64,000 bases of DNA from Haloplanus rubicundus (GCF_003342675.1 NZ_CP031148.1:62001-126000), one strand, 5' to 3'; positions 37,159-46,158 are shown, numbered from the stretch's first letter. Translations and numbers: made by a program. Notes: generated by a model from the sequence alone, not told the origin.

Positions 37159-37983
37159 TTATTGTTCAAAATCATCTATTAAACTTTGGAGTGAAATTGA
37201 CGAATCTCTCAGTTCGCTCTGTTGCTCTTTGAGTTCGTCCAGCTCATATACAGCATTTATTCCCATGTCATCCACGCGGATCTCCTCTAAACCACGTTCT
37301 TCAGCTTCAGCTATCAGTGTACGAATAGACCCGTGATTTCTATACTTGTCAAATTCGGCACGACTTGCCTTGCCGTTTAGTATTCTTTCTTTGAGTTCTG
37401 GTTGGCTAAACTCTATGATTTCAAAATCTATGTTTACTAATGCGGAACCCACTGTCTCGCTACTTGACCACCTGAAACTTGATTTAATTGCAGAAGATAT
37501 TATCTTTTCAAATAGATCAGATTCCGACAAGCCCTCTGAATTATTCGATATCGCCTGACAACAGCGAAGACCGAAAGAGCATATCTCCTTCGCTAAATGT
37601 ACATTTGACGGCCCCAAGTTTTTGAATATGGTATCTATCTCATCTTGGTCATAAAGTTGAGATATTCCCTCGATATCGTAAATTGATTGTTTTATTCTTT
37701 GTCTGATCCTGTATCTCAAGTCTCTCTCTGCTTGTTTGTCAAGTTCTAATCCACCCCTGATGTACTTTCGATCACGGGTCGTCAGTATTCCCCTTTGCCT
37801 GTCAGCAGTAACCCACTCGACATCCTCAGGCTCTACTACATCATCTGAAATACCGTTGATTTGCATTCGGCTTGCGTTAGCTTGCATCACCTTAGCAGCA
37901 ATCAACTGCTCTGACGGGGCAAGTTTCCAAATTGGAGTCTCAGCATCAAAGTCATCGGCCGAATCATTGTTATTGGTTACCAT
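37159..37983 (-). CDS. Haloarchaeal plasmid-type protein of unknown function
   Basis: 274 residues. The segment DRKYIRGGLELDKQAERDLR followed by RIRQRIKQSIYDIEGISQL (about 70-110) is a pattern I know from many haloarchaeal plasmid and virus proteins of unknown role. The rest is helical, and the C-terminus ends in a coiled coil (LDELKEQQSELRDSS). AT-rich codon use sets it apart from host genes. Confidence 0.6.
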   Translation of the reverse strand: MVTNNNDSADDFDAETPIWKLAPSEQLIAAKVMQANASRMQINGISDDVVEPEDVEWVTADRQRGILTTRDRKYIRGGLELDKQAERDLRYRIRQRIKQSIYDIEGISQLYDQDEIDTIFKNLGPSNVHLAKEICSFGLRCCQAISNNSEGLSESDLFEKIISSAIKSSFRWSSSETVGSALVNIDFEIIEFSQPELKERILNGKASRAEFDKYRNHGSIRTLIAEAEERGLEEIRVDDMGINAVYELDELKEQQSELRDSSISLQSLIDDFEQ

Positions 37984-38155
37984 AGTTTTTAGATACAATG
38001 TTTTTCTATTTTCGTCGTCTCTACCTTCGATAGACTTTTGGAAAAAGGTAACGAATAGTTGACTCGATACCACGGCTGAATGGCCTCTGTTGACCTCACA
38101 ACAGCCAGATTGTGGGTAAACGAGGGTTTCCATACCGTCCGTGGTAGAAACAACG

Positions 38156-38554
38156 ATGAATCGAGACAAGCGGGAAGCCGTCATCGAGCGGGATCGAGGC
38201 CAGTGTGTCAACTGTGGTGCCTCGGGTCCCGACACGACCCTCGACGTGCATCACATCGTGCCGCGTGGCCGAGGTGGGTCCGATAGGCTGTCCAATCTTG
38301 CCCTCCTCTGTCGCCAGTGCCACGATGCGGCTCACGACGAGGCGACGGCTCCCACAGTCCAGTTCAGTAGCACAGGTCAAATGCGTAGCGACTCGTTCAA
38401 AGCGTATCTCCGATTCTTCTCGGAGCTGCCGACAGCGCAGTTCGACGCCGAGGAGAAGGTTTGGCGCATCCCGAAAGCGGACTTCGAACGAGTCTTGCAG
38501 TCCATAGATGCGCCCCACAAGTCGAACGCTGTCGCTGACGGAGGTGACGCATGA
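38156..38554 (+). CDS. HNH endonuclease
   Basis: 132 residues. The complete HNH motif with zinc knuckles is VIERDRGQCVNCGASG, then LDVHHIVPRGRGGSDRLSNL and LCRQCHDAAH (residues about 9-58). The C-terminal half has no known domain. An in-frame GTG at 38141 could extend it by five residues. Its stop overlaps the following ATG (ATGA). Role: nuclease, either for element transfer or defence. Confidence 0.88.
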   Translation: MNRDKREAVIERDRGQCVNCGASGPDTTLDVHHIVPRGRGGSDRLSNLALLCRQCHDAAHDEATAPTVQFSSTGQMRSDSFKAYLRFFSELPTAQFDAEEKVWRIPKADFERVLQSIDAPHKSNAVADGGDA

Positions 38555-38826
38555 GCCAGCAGACTCTCGGGCAGTTCCACAATGAGACTCGGTGTCCGAC
38601 GTGTGGGCGTGACGACTTTGAGGACGAACGCGGGATGCGGATTCACCACAAGCTTGCTCACGACGAATCGTTAGCCGAGCGGGAGGACAGATATCGATGC
38701 CCCGAATGTGGTCGGGAAGTAGAAACGAAACGCGGACTCAGTAACCATCTATCGAAGGTCCATCCCAAGACGTGGGAGCAACTACAGAGTGAGGGAATGG
38801 TTCTGATCGTCCACCACGGCGAGTAG
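38551..38826 (+). CDS. Two-finger C2H2 zinc protein
   Basis: 91 residues with two C2H2-like units: CPTCGRDDFEDERGMRIHHK and CPECGREVETKRGLSNHLSK. It is coupled to the HNH gene by ATGA overlap. A DNA-binding or nuclease-partner role is likely. A decayed copy of its 3' end occurs at 40328-40414. Confidence 0.8.
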   Translation: MSQQTLGQFHNETRCPTCGRDDFEDERGMRIHHKLAHDESLAEREDRYRCPECGREVETKRGLSNHLSKVHPKTWEQLQSEGMVLIVHHGE

Positions 38827-38876
38827 TCGTTTACCACTTCCCCACGACGATGCTGTGAGAGGGGTATCGGCACCGT

Positions 38877-40220
38877 TCAAAACCGCTCACGATTCCCAAG
38901 AATGTAGCCCATGAGTACGATTGAAAGCGTTCCGAAGAACGTCTCAATCATCATCACTACTTGCGTCGTCGTCCCTGAAGGGACTCTCGGGGGGGCAACC
39001 GTGAACGCCAATACACTATAAGAGACGTTCTCTGAGAAACTGCTCTCAACACCTGCATTCACATACACTCCCGTTGAAATCACAAACAAGAGTATCATCC
39101 ATCCGACCAAATTACCAATTTGAACACCGTAGCCAGTAAAAATTCGCGAGGGAAGCGATCCGAGGTATCTGCGATTAAACCACCCATCTGACATTTTTGC
39201 TTCGAGACTTCGGATACGGCGCTCTTGAACGTACATGTTCCGAGCTTTCCCGACTAATCCGTGGTCACTAAAGACAGTCTTCAGGTTGTGGCACGCGCGT
39301 GCTGTCGAATCCAGGTCACGACTATCTTTGTCCAACCTCTTGCATGTTGTTCTACCATCAACCGAAATATCCTCAATATTGGCCTCCCGTAGATCTGACT
39401 TAGATAAGTTCGAACCAGCGAGATTTGCGTTAGAAAGATTTGCCTTACGAAGGTTTGAACCAGAGAGGTTCGTGCCAGAGAAATCTTGATTAGAGAGGTC
39501 TGTTTCAGAAAGGTTCGCACCATTGAGATTCACATTACTGAGATCTGTATTGGCGAAGTTTGCATCGGTTAGAGTCGCAGTCCCAAGGTACGCGTCAAAT
39601 TCAGCATCAGTGAGGTCTGCGTTGGCAAGCGTCGCAGTACCGAGGTTTACCTTGGTGAGTTTTGCGTTGGTGAGATTCGCATTAGTTAGAGTTGCAGTTC
39701 CGAGGTTCACAGTGTCGAAATGTATATTACTGAGGTCTGAATTGGTGAGATCCGCAGCAGCGAGATCCACATTGTTCAGATCGGCATTGATGAATATCGT
39801 CTCCTTGAAATTCGCGCTACTGAAATCAGCATTGGTGAATTCTGCCCCCTCAAAATCTGTTCCACCAAAGTCTGCTTCGTGGAACTCACCACCAGAAATA
39901 CTCACATTCGATGCGTGGCTCTGGCGCATTGCGACATTCTCCAGAGAAAGATCATCGCTAATATCAACTCCTTGTAAATTTGCCCCGTCAAGTAACTCGA
40001 CATACGGGGAGGTTTTCTCACGCGTTTCCGATGGAGTACAAGCACTTTTGAGTGCTTCAGCAGACTTCTCCACCTTGTCTGGATCGGCGTGCCAGATACA
40101 TCGATCAACTTTATTTGAGGCAGTCTCTCTCCAACAGCAACTTTGTTGATCTGGGGAATCACTGACCTCGTAATCTTCAGGCCACGTGTAGCCACATCGG
40201 TCAGACGGTGGGGTTCCCAT
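38877..40220 (-). CDS. Pentapeptide-repeat protein with C-terminal membrane domain
   Basis: 447 residues. A Cys/Trp-rich head (CGYTWPEDY, CCWRETASNK, CIWHADPDK, residues 8-48) may bind metal. About thirty A(D/N)LXX-type pentapeptides (about 90-270) form a right-handed beta helix. Then comes a linker and two or three membrane helices at 345-440 (LVGWMILLFVISTGVYV and a final FFGTLSIVLMGYILGNRERF, like the pore-proximal helix of an ion channel). The repeat-plus-channel plan suggests a membrane effector; no direct evidence. Confidence 0.8.
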   Translation of the reverse strand: MGTPPSDRCGYTWPEDYEVSDSPDQQSCCWRETASNKVDRCIWHADPDKVEKSAEALKSACTPSETREKTSPYVELLDGANLQGVDISDDLSLENVAMRQSHASNVSISGGEFHEADFGGTDFEGAEFTNADFSSANFKETIFINADLNNVDLAAADLTNSDLSNIHFDTVNLGTATLTNANLTNAKLTKVNLGTATLANADLTDAEFDAYLGTATLTDANFANTDLSNVNLNGANLSETDLSNQDFSGTNLSGSNLRKANLSNANLAGSNLSKSDLREANIEDISVDGRTTCKRLDKDSRDLDSTARACHNLKTVFSDHGLVGKARNMYVQERRIRSLEAKMSDGWFNRRYLGSLPSRIFTGYGVQIGNLVGWMILLFVISTGVYVNAGVESSFSENVSYSVLAFTVAPPRVPSGTTTQVVMMIETFFGTLSIVLMGYILGNRERF

Positions 40221-40327
40221 GCTGATTGTATATTCACATGACCCTACAAACTTGTTCTGGAGACTACACGTGAGCTTTCGAGCCGATACTCTAAGTGCAG
40301 TCAAAAGATGAGTACAGAGCGAAGGTT

Positions 40328-40414
40328 CAGCAACCACCCTTGAGGATTTATGCCGAGATGTGGGAGCGACTTCAGAGAGAAGGAGTGATGCTGACCGTCG
40401 ACCGCGACGGGTGA
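40328..40414 (+). pseudogene. Decayed 3' fragment of a zinc-finger gene
   Basis: The frame encoding MWERLQREGVMLTV then a stop (40358-40414) resembles the end of the C2H2 gene at 38551 (TWEQLQSEGMVLIV). It has no start or finger motifs. It lies on the other side of the pentapeptide gene, as if that gene interrupted a duplicated finger gene. Confidence 0.55.
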
Positions 40415-40504
40415 ATCTGTAAACCCTTTCTCGGGCTGGCACTCATATCTACGTCATTAGCATACGCGAAGCCGAGAATTTGAACCAGACATGCCATAAT
40501 GTTT

Positions 40505-40515
40505 TTAATTTGATC
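40505..40515 (+). promoter_or_regulatory. TATA-like box for the gene at 40531
   Basis: TTTAATTTGAT is about 20-26 bases before ATG 40531. Confidence 0.4.
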
Positions 40516-40530
40516 CTACGAATCTAACAT

Positions 40531-41199
40531 ATGTCGATAGACAATCTTCGGAACCGCATCTACAAGCGACTCTATAGACTGGAATCGTGGTTTCAAGATC
40601 GGGCCACAAGGTTGTTTGCATGGTTATATCGACGCCCTGTTGAGAGTCGTGAAACGTACGAAACCGTTGGAGGGGACGAAGTTGATGCATATATGTTCTC
40701 TAATGAGTCGATGCTATTCGGTCAGCATACACCGTTTGGGACGATTCTTTTAAACAAGCATCTGCTATCCGATGTCTCGGGACAAACCGAGACTCATGTT
40801 GTCCAGCACGAACTGAGTCACAGAGATCGAAATTCCGTAATCAGGGGTCTCTGGTGGGGAATTATTTTCTCGATGGCTGTGGGTATCGCGTATGGACTCT
40901 ATGGTGGCTTGCTGGTACTGTTGGGCGTTTCTGTGGGCGCGTTAACCAAATTGTTCGCCTATTCTGCGATACTCGTGGTTACTGGCATTATTGTGAACCG
41001 TTTGGAGGAAACGAAGGCAGAATTGGACGCACTCCACGCGCTGGGTGAAGGTGATTTCCGAGCCGCACATGAGGAGATCAGCACTATTGGTGAACGATCA
41101 GTAGTGGGACTAATCCTCGGGGTACTATTCTATCCAAACCCCGAGACAACAATCTCTCTCTACAACAAATTTCAGCAGATTGGATTATACGGGGAGTAG
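40531..41199 (+). CDS. Membrane-bound M48-like metallopeptidase
   Basis: 222 residues. The zinc motif HELSH (QHELSHRDRN, about residues 91-95) is followed by two membrane helices (about 105-155) and a third-ligand candidate ETKAELDALHALGEGD near 163-178, as in the HtpX/M48 family. The protein is short for M48. It probably clips membrane or envelope proteins. A TTTAATTTG box precedes the ATG. Nearby genes are a pentapeptide membrane protein and a 2H phosphoesterase. Confidence 0.72.
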   Translation: MSIDNLRNRIYKRLYRLESWFQDRATRLFAWLYRRPVESRETYETVGGDEVDAYMFSNESMLFGQHTPFGTILLNKHLLSDVSGQTETHVVQHELSHRDRNSVIRGLWWGIIFSMAVGIAYGLYGGLLVLLGVSVGALTKLFAYSAILVVTGIIVNRLEETKAELDALHALGEGDFRAAHEEISTIGERSVVGLILGVLFYPNPETTISLYNKFQQIGLYGE

Positions 41200-41235
41200 C
41201 AATCCTGCGTATTCACGACTGATAGACAACCGCGC

Positions 41236-41940
41236 ATGGGTGAACAGTACCTGATCGAAGTCCGTACGGGCGGACACCTGAAGCAACGGCTTCGGGACAT
41301 CATCTACGACGTAGCCGACGAGTTTGGTGTCCGCGGAGCCGTTGATCCCCGTCCAGTACCACATATCACGCTGTTTGGTCCATACGACACCGATGACGGT
41401 CCCGAAGTCAAACGCCGCCTCTTGGATACGTTCGAGGACTTTGACGCCGTCCCGTACCGCATCGATGGCTTCGGAACCTTCCCCGACACGAAGGTCATTT
41501 ACGCGAACATCATCCCCTCACCTGAATTACGGTCCCTCCGTCGGTCAATCTCTCGCCAACTCCGTCCAATCTGCGAGGGATATCCGAGTTACGACGAGGA
41601 CTGGTTCTACAAGTTTCACATTACCGTTGCTTTCCGCGATGTAGGCGAGCAGTTCAACGACATCCGTCGGTACGTTCGAGAGCAATACAATCCACAGTTC
41701 GATGCCTACGCAACGCGAGTCTCGAATCTTGACCGACGGTCGATGCTCTGGGAGTACGACATACCCCGAGGGACAGTCCTCGATCCCGACACGGCGACGA
41801 CTGCCGAGGCGTGGCAGCAAACTGAGCAAGCACTTGATCAACACCGTTCCTCCGACGATCACGACGACCTCGAACCTACTCCAAATGTCGTCGGGCGGGC
41901 GTTCTCCAAATGGACCGCCCGTCTCAAGCGCGAGTGGTAA
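41236..41940 (+). CDS. 2H phosphoesterase (2'-5' RNA ligase-like)
   Basis: 234 residues. It carries two HxTx motifs, HITL (PVPHITLFGPYD, about residue 43) and HITV (YKFHITVAFRD, about 129), the twin active-site signature of the LigT/2H fold. Members hydrolyse 2',3'-cyclic or 2'-5' phosphodiesters, and phage members (Acb1) destroy CBASS signalling nucleotides. Which reaction occurs here is open. It starts 36 bases after the peptidase-like gene, same strand. Confidence 0.85.
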   Translation: MGEQYLIEVRTGGHLKQRLRDIIYDVADEFGVRGAVDPRPVPHITLFGPYDTDDGPEVKRRLLDTFEDFDAVPYRIDGFGTFPDTKVIYANIIPSPELRSLRRSISRQLRPICEGYPSYDEDWFYKFHITVAFRDVGEQFNDIRRYVREQYNPQFDAYATRVSNLDRRSMLWEYDIPRGTVLDPDTATTAEAWQQTEQALDQHRSSDDHDDLEPTPNVVGRAFSKWTARLKREW

Positions 41941-42174
41941 ACGCTGACCGTCGGCAACGACGAGAAGTTCCGCCTATTGGTTTGTTGTGGCATCCCTTAG
42001 ATGGGAGCTGTTTCCATAGCCTCTATTCATTCTCTGTCGGTTCAAAGCAAAACAACGTCCGCTGCGGAAGCCAATACTGCCTTCTATAAAATAGCATAAG
42101 AGAGGCACTCTACCCTTCTTCTTTGATCCATCGTCTTTGTTGATACCGCCGCTGATGAACAGAGTTGAATCTAT

Positions 42175-42876
42175 TTACACCCAAAGTGTGTTCCACGCTT
42201 GAATAAGAAGACTGGCCAAAGCAATCAAGACAATAACTATCGCTCCCCTAGTCACCCATGGTTCCCGACGTTCGCGGGCATTGTTTATGTGGACGACTGT
42301 CTCTTTGTGATCTTGTGAAACGTCATCTTGGTCTCCATACGTGAATGTGTAATGTATCGGATAATTCCCAGAATCAACATCTTCTGAGGTGAACAGTTTT
42401 ATTTGAAGAAATGGACATTCAGCAAAGGTGACTTCGCTTGTTAATAGAGGGTAGGCACAATCCTTGTCACGAAATGGTGAGAATAATTCAGGTTCAATAA
42501 TAGCTGTCGCTCCCCATTCTCCAACACGATGTTCCTCTTGCGGAGTTTGTGTACTATAAATAGCAGGAGGTTCAGAGTCTTCTGCTAACCAAATACTGTA
42601 ATTTAGTTCCCCCTTCCTTTCTTCTTTTGTAATCAAATCTGGATAAGGATAATTTATTTGCAACTTAGACTGAGAAACTCCCCCATATCCGTTAACATAC
42701 AGATCAATTTCAATTGTGCCTCCAGGATCGACATTTGATTTCTTAGGTACTGGGATAATCGTATATTCTGGAGGAGTACCCTGCATTTCTTCCCACGCAT
42801 CTTCAAGAATATCAATTTCACCAGTATCTGGATCGCGGACAGGATTCGGCGTCTCAGCTGTGGCATTGCTAGTCAT
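42175..42876 (-). CDS. C-terminally anchored protein of unknown function
   Basis: 233 residues, from ATG 42876. Most is a beta-rich domain (GGTIEIDLYVNGYGG, HRVGEWGATAIIEPEL) ending with one membrane helix (GAIVIVLIALASLLIQAW) close to the C-terminus. No signal peptide is seen, so the domain probably stays in the cytoplasm. AT-rich codon use is marked. No family is recognised. Confidence 0.6.
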   Translation of the reverse strand: MTSNATAETPNPVRDPDTGEIDILEDAWEEMQGTPPEYTIIPVPKKSNVDPGGTIEIDLYVNGYGGVSQSKLQINYPYPDLITKEERKGELNYSIWLAEDSEPPAIYSTQTPQEEHRVGEWGATAIIEPELFSPFRDKDCAYPLLTSEVTFAECPFLQIKLFTSEDVDSGNYPIHYTFTYGDQDDVSQDHKETVVHINNARERREPWVTRGAIVIVLIALASLLIQAWNTLWV

Positions 42877-43453
42877 ACACATGTAATTCTATGTGCTATC
42901 CCCCGTTAAATGTTAGTAAATTGGTTTGTTTGGCAACTGAATATAGAAATAATCCGCACCTTCAATGGCGATGGTAGTATGTAATTATAATTACTTATAC
43001 GTCGAACCTTGATTGGTGTCTGTCGAAATTTTCCATTACGTGTCTGGACAGACTACGTGACGTGTTGTGCTTTCCTCAACACCACTGTGTTTGGACTCTC
43101 ACTTTCTTCAACGCCTCATTACAGCCCTACATGCGAATCCCCGTCGGTCATTAGTCCCTATGGAAAGACGTGGCCCGTGGTCACCCATTTTAAGTAATTC
43201 ACCCCGTGTGATAATCGGTGTCAGTTTGTCGTGATGGACCCCCTCCCCCCGTTGTGGGGACCTTCCCCCTCGTTCTCTATTCGTGACGGTGGGGGTCAGA
43301 CGATTGCCGATTCAATACTATCCAGAGACATTGAAGCGGTTCTCTTGGCGAACAATTAGTGCAAGATGTACTCACCTCTTTGTTCGAGTTGGGGATATTA
43401 ATATCTTGTCTGAGAAATTATATATTCTCTCCGACCAAATAATCAGACACAGC
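42877..43453. other. Non-coding region with a nested hairpin
   Basis: 577 bases, no convincing gene. AT-rich near 42950-43010 (likely promoters on both sides). At 43237-43297 GACCCCC faces GGGGGTC with an inner CCCC/GGGG stem, in an otherwise AT-rich setting; this could be an RNA element or terminator. Confidence 0.4.
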
Positions 43454-43819
43454 ATGGCTGCGCATTCACCCGACGATATTAGAGAAAAAGTCACGGAAAT
43501 TGAGGTCGTGAGCATCAGCGAGCCAGAAGAGGCGTCTAACGAGCGTGGTAACCACGAGGTTGATGTAGCTGTCACCATGATGGGTGTCGTCACTGAACGA
43601 TACCGATTCCAATTTTTTCGACCACCTGAAAATGCCGACTTCCCCAGTTACGGAAGCGGGCCTATCAGTATGACAGAGGGTGCAAGCCCATCTAAATACT
43701 ATAACGAGGCGAGATTCAAAGCAGCAGAGGAGCTCGCTGAATATACTAATACATCTGTTGAATTAAGCGTAGAGCCAGCGAGCGAGTTGAAAGAAATAGA
43801 GGAGCAATACGCCGAGTAG
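43454..43819 (+). CDS. Small protein of unknown function
   Basis: 121 residues, soluble and acidic, mixed alpha/beta (VTEIEVVSISEPEE, VDVAVTMMGVVTERYRFQFF). The frame extends upstream without Shine-Dalgarno or family support; ATG 43454 gives a natural start. No family is recognised. Confidence 0.5.
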   Translation: MAAHSPDDIREKVTEIEVVSISEPEEASNERGNHEVDVAVTMMGVVTERYRFQFFRPPENADFPSYGSGPISMTEGASPSKYYNEARFKAAEELAEYTNTSVELSVEPASELKEIEEQYAE

Positions 43820-44149
43820 CTCCTGTTTGAATTGAATCAAACAGTACGGGCGCTTGAAACTCAGCTCACAGCCGTTTGAGAGTTGAGATAGTGTGTTCCT
43901 ATCTCTCCTTCGTGCATCGGATACTGGGGCGGGATTCTAACTTCTACTAACTTTTGGAGCCCTCTGTCCGAGAGAGCCCACCAGCGGTGGTACTTTTTCC
44001 AACTTCTATCTCTCCCCGAGTTTGCGGTGGTGAGCGTGTCGGCGTGCGTGGTTGGGACGCGCAGGCTGTGCGAGCCGCAGGCACGCACAGCCGAGCACCC
44101 GCACCCCGCACCGACCGCTCATGTTCTCCTTTCGTTTCGGGGAACTCTA
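43820..44149. other. Intergenic region, no gene seen
   Basis: 330 bases. A GC-rich stretch at 44030-44120 stands out from the AT-rich neighbours and contains a CTGTGCG...CGCACAG inverted repeat, but no open frame is credible. Confidence 0.4.
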
Positions 44150-44545
44150 TCATCCCAAGAGATTCGACAACCGTTCTTTGAGCGGCTTGTATTGCCATCC
44201 GCAACGGTGGCACGTCAGGTAATCGTCGTCCTCGTGTCGACGGACGTATTCTTGGCAATTCGGACACGTCCCCTCCTCAGGGGTTGTCTCAAAGTATTCG
44301 GACTTCTTCCGAGAGAAGACGTGAACGTGGTTGCCATGAACAGATGAGACAACCAAATAGACGTAATTGTCTCCATGATAGGTGTTTTGCCGCGCTTCAA
44401 AACCTACTCCTTGGTGTATTCCGTCGGAGTGTGCCGCCTCAACGATCCAGTCATCAGGGTTTTTGTAGTGATTCCAACCTTCCTGCTCAACCGCGCTAAT
44501 CAATTCTTCCTCGTCCTTCTGACGTTGCCCGTGACCGTTAGGCAT
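44150..44545 (-). CDS. Zinc-ribbon protein of unknown function
   Basis: 131 residues. The N-terminal domain has EELISAVEQEGWNHYKNPDDW and NYVYLVVSSVHGNHVHVFSR, and the C-terminal zinc ribbon is CPNCQEYVRRHEDDDYLTCHRCG. It could be a DNA- or RNA-binding accessory protein. It precedes the integrase in gene order but is separately transcribed. Confidence 0.6.
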   Translation of the reverse strand: MPNGHGQRQKDEEELISAVEQEGWNHYKNPDDWIVEAAHSDGIHQGVGFEARQNTYHGDNYVYLVVSSVHGNHVHVFSRKKSEYFETTPEEGTCPNCQEYVRRHEDDDYLTCHRCGWQYKPLKERLSNLLG

Positions 44546-44672
44546 AGCTGAATTAATGATCAACAGCCGCTAAACTATTCTGCCGATGACAGACACGATC
44601 TGTCTCCGAGGGACCTTCTTTCGTAGCGTGAGCCGCAAGTTGCGTCGAAAGAATCGGTGTCCGCAGGGGTGA

Positions 44673-45716
44673 TTAGATATTCTGGATGAATTGCCGCCGT
44701 TGCTCTGCCTTTTCATCCTCTGTACGACGGTCGTAATGTTGGTCTAACACGTCCTGCGAGACGTTCATCCGATCCGAGACGATTTTCTCGGGGACATCTT
44801 GACGAAGGTGGTGTGTGATTGCCCCACGACGGATGGGATGCCCTGACACCGTCGACGGGCACTTACACGCCTCATTCGTCCGCTGTGCCGCCTCACAGTC
44901 GTCGGGGACTTTGCCATGTGGACAGTCCCGACCCGTCGCACAGGGACGTGTCACGGCGTAGATGTTCCGTCGGATCGTGTTCTTTGTCGCCCGCCCCTGA
45001 CTCGTCGTGAACAGTGGCTCCCGTTCGTGGTCGTCGGTGACGTTGTGGCGGTGCTCTCCGATGTAGTCGTCAACGACTTCACTCACCTCTGGTGACAAAG
45101 CGATGAACCGCTTCCCTGCCTCTCCGTTCTTGAGTGGGGTGTCTGTCTCGGGGCGGTGACGGACACGAAGTCGATCACGTTCGCCGTCAAAGTCACTCAC
45201 GTCGAGTCCGTGAGCCGTCCCCGTCCGAATCCCAGTGTGCCATAGGAGAGACATGAGAGCGTGGGTACGACTTCCATAGTGGTACTTCCGCAAGTACGAG
45301 AGGATCGCCGTCGCGTCGTCGGAATCGAGTGTTTCCGTCCGTGCGTTTCTATTACGGTCGGGAAGCACGATGCGCTCGGCGGTGTTCGGGGCAACGGCGT
45401 CGATCCCCTCACAAAACACCACGAACTGACGCACAGTACTCAGGTAGATGCTGAGCGTTGACTGTGCGAGGTTCTCCTTGATCGAAAGTTGGTACTCGTG
45501 GACGGTGCGGGCTGTCACGTCGTTCATGTTCGTTATCTCTTCCTCAGCGCAGAAGTCCACGAACGATCCGACGTGTTTGTCGTGTAGTTCGAGGGACCGC
45601 TCGGCAAGTTCGTCGCTCCGTGATTTCAGGTAGAGACGCTTTGCTTCGCTCGGTTCGAGTGGTTCCAGTCGGTGCGTCTGTGTATTCGCCTGTCGCGTCT
45701 CGTTGGTTCGGCTCAT
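44673..45716 (-). CDS. Tyrosine recombinase (integrase) of the element
   Basis: 347 residues. The N-terminal SAM-like DNA-binding domain covers about 20-110. In the catalytic domain, R164 (HTGIRTG), H293 and R296 (SGHPIRRG) and nucleophile Y328 (QHYDRR) are present. A Cys-rich insert at 259-286 (CATGRDC, DDCEAAQ, CKC) is typical of haloarchaeal integrases. Its start codon is about 35 bases from the broken azf copy, so it lies at the element edge as expected. Confidence 0.93.
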   Translation of the reverse strand: MSRTNETRQANTQTHRLEPLEPSEAKRLYLKSRSDELAERSLELHDKHVGSFVDFCAEEEITNMNDVTARTVHEYQLSIKENLAQSTLSIYLSTVRQFVVFCEGIDAVAPNTAERIVLPDRNRNARTETLDSDDATAILSYLRKYHYGSRTHALMSLLWHTGIRTGTAHGLDVSDFDGERDRLRVRHRPETDTPLKNGEAGKRFIALSPEVSEVVDDYIGEHRHNVTDDHEREPLFTTSQGRATKNTIRRNIYAVTRPCATGRDCPHGKVPDDCEAAQRTNEACKCPSTVSGHPIRRGAITHHLRQDVPEKIVSDRMNVSQDVLDQHYDRRTEDEKAEQRRQFIQNI

Positions 45717-45750
45717 GAATTGATCCGAACCGACGGATGTCGACACCCAC

Positions 45751-46010
45751 GCCGAGGGCCTCGCCGTGGTCTGTGTCCGCATCGGCAACCTCACCGAGGG
45801 GCACCCGCCCCGCAACTGCCGAATCGTCTACGGCGTCGTCGGCTTCGTGAAAGCGAAGTCGACTACCGAAACGCCGTCTCGTCGGCGTGAGATTCCGACA
45901 ACGAGCGCAAGTACTACGCCATCGACCGCGCGAAGGAAGTGCTGGGGTACGACCCGCAGGACGACTCGGCGGCGTATACGCTCGGCGGTGATCCCATCGA
46001 GGAGTCGTAG
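45751..46010 (+). pseudogene. Broken duplicate of the azf 3' part
   Basis: Bases 45751-45817 encode GLAVVCVRIGNLTEGHPPRN as in Azf. About 30 codons are then missing, an unrelated stretch with a stop follows, and from 45894 the Azf end resumes in another frame (SDNERKYYAIDRAKEVLGYD) to a TAG at 46008-46010. There is no start. The last residues (YTLGGDPIEES) differ from those of intact Azf (YTLAGDPKDGA), so it is a diverged copy, not a fresh duplicate. Confidence 0.88.
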
Positions 46011-46055
46011 CGGCGGAGACGAAAACTACTCCCGTCGGACGGACCAGAACCCCGT

Positions 46056-46139
46056 ATGGACCGACAACAACTGATGGCGCTCGTCCTCGCGGGCCTCATG
46101 CTGTTCTCGTCGCTCGCGTACGCCGTCTCGCTGTTCTGA
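46056..46139 (+). CDS. 27-residue single-span membrane miniprotein
   Basis: ATG 46056 to TGA 46139 encodes MDRQQLMALVLAGLMLFSSL then AYAVSLF: a short polar head and one hydrophobic helix. It is GC-rich like the host and follows the azf remnant. Similar tiny proteins occur in haloarchaea; the function is unknown. Confidence 0.5.
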   Translation: MDRQQLMALVLAGLMLFSSLAYAVSLF

Positions 46140-46158
46140 TACGGATCGTTGTAACTGT

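Larger units (their letters stand above)
32725..45817. mobile_element. Integrative element next to azf, with tyrosine integrase and HUH Rep
   Basis: Approximate bounds are the 46-base identical blocks 32725-32770 (in azf) and 45772-45817 (in the broken azf copy). Between them the base composition is clearly AT-richer than the flanks. The genes are of plasmid/virus type: Rep, HNH proteins, zinc fingers, membrane proteins and an integrase at the right end. No capsid, spike or packaging ATPase is recognised, so an integrative plasmid fits better than a provirus. The exact crossover point is not known. Confidence 0.75.

Noticed and set aside
33172-44545. Pleolipovirus or tailed provirus
   Set aside because: A Rep is present but no spike, capsid, portal, terminase or packaging ATPase was recognised.
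44673-45716. Chromosome-dimer recombinase (XerC/D or XerA)
   Set aside because: The Cys-rich insert, location at the element edge and the flanking azf duplication fit an integrase better.
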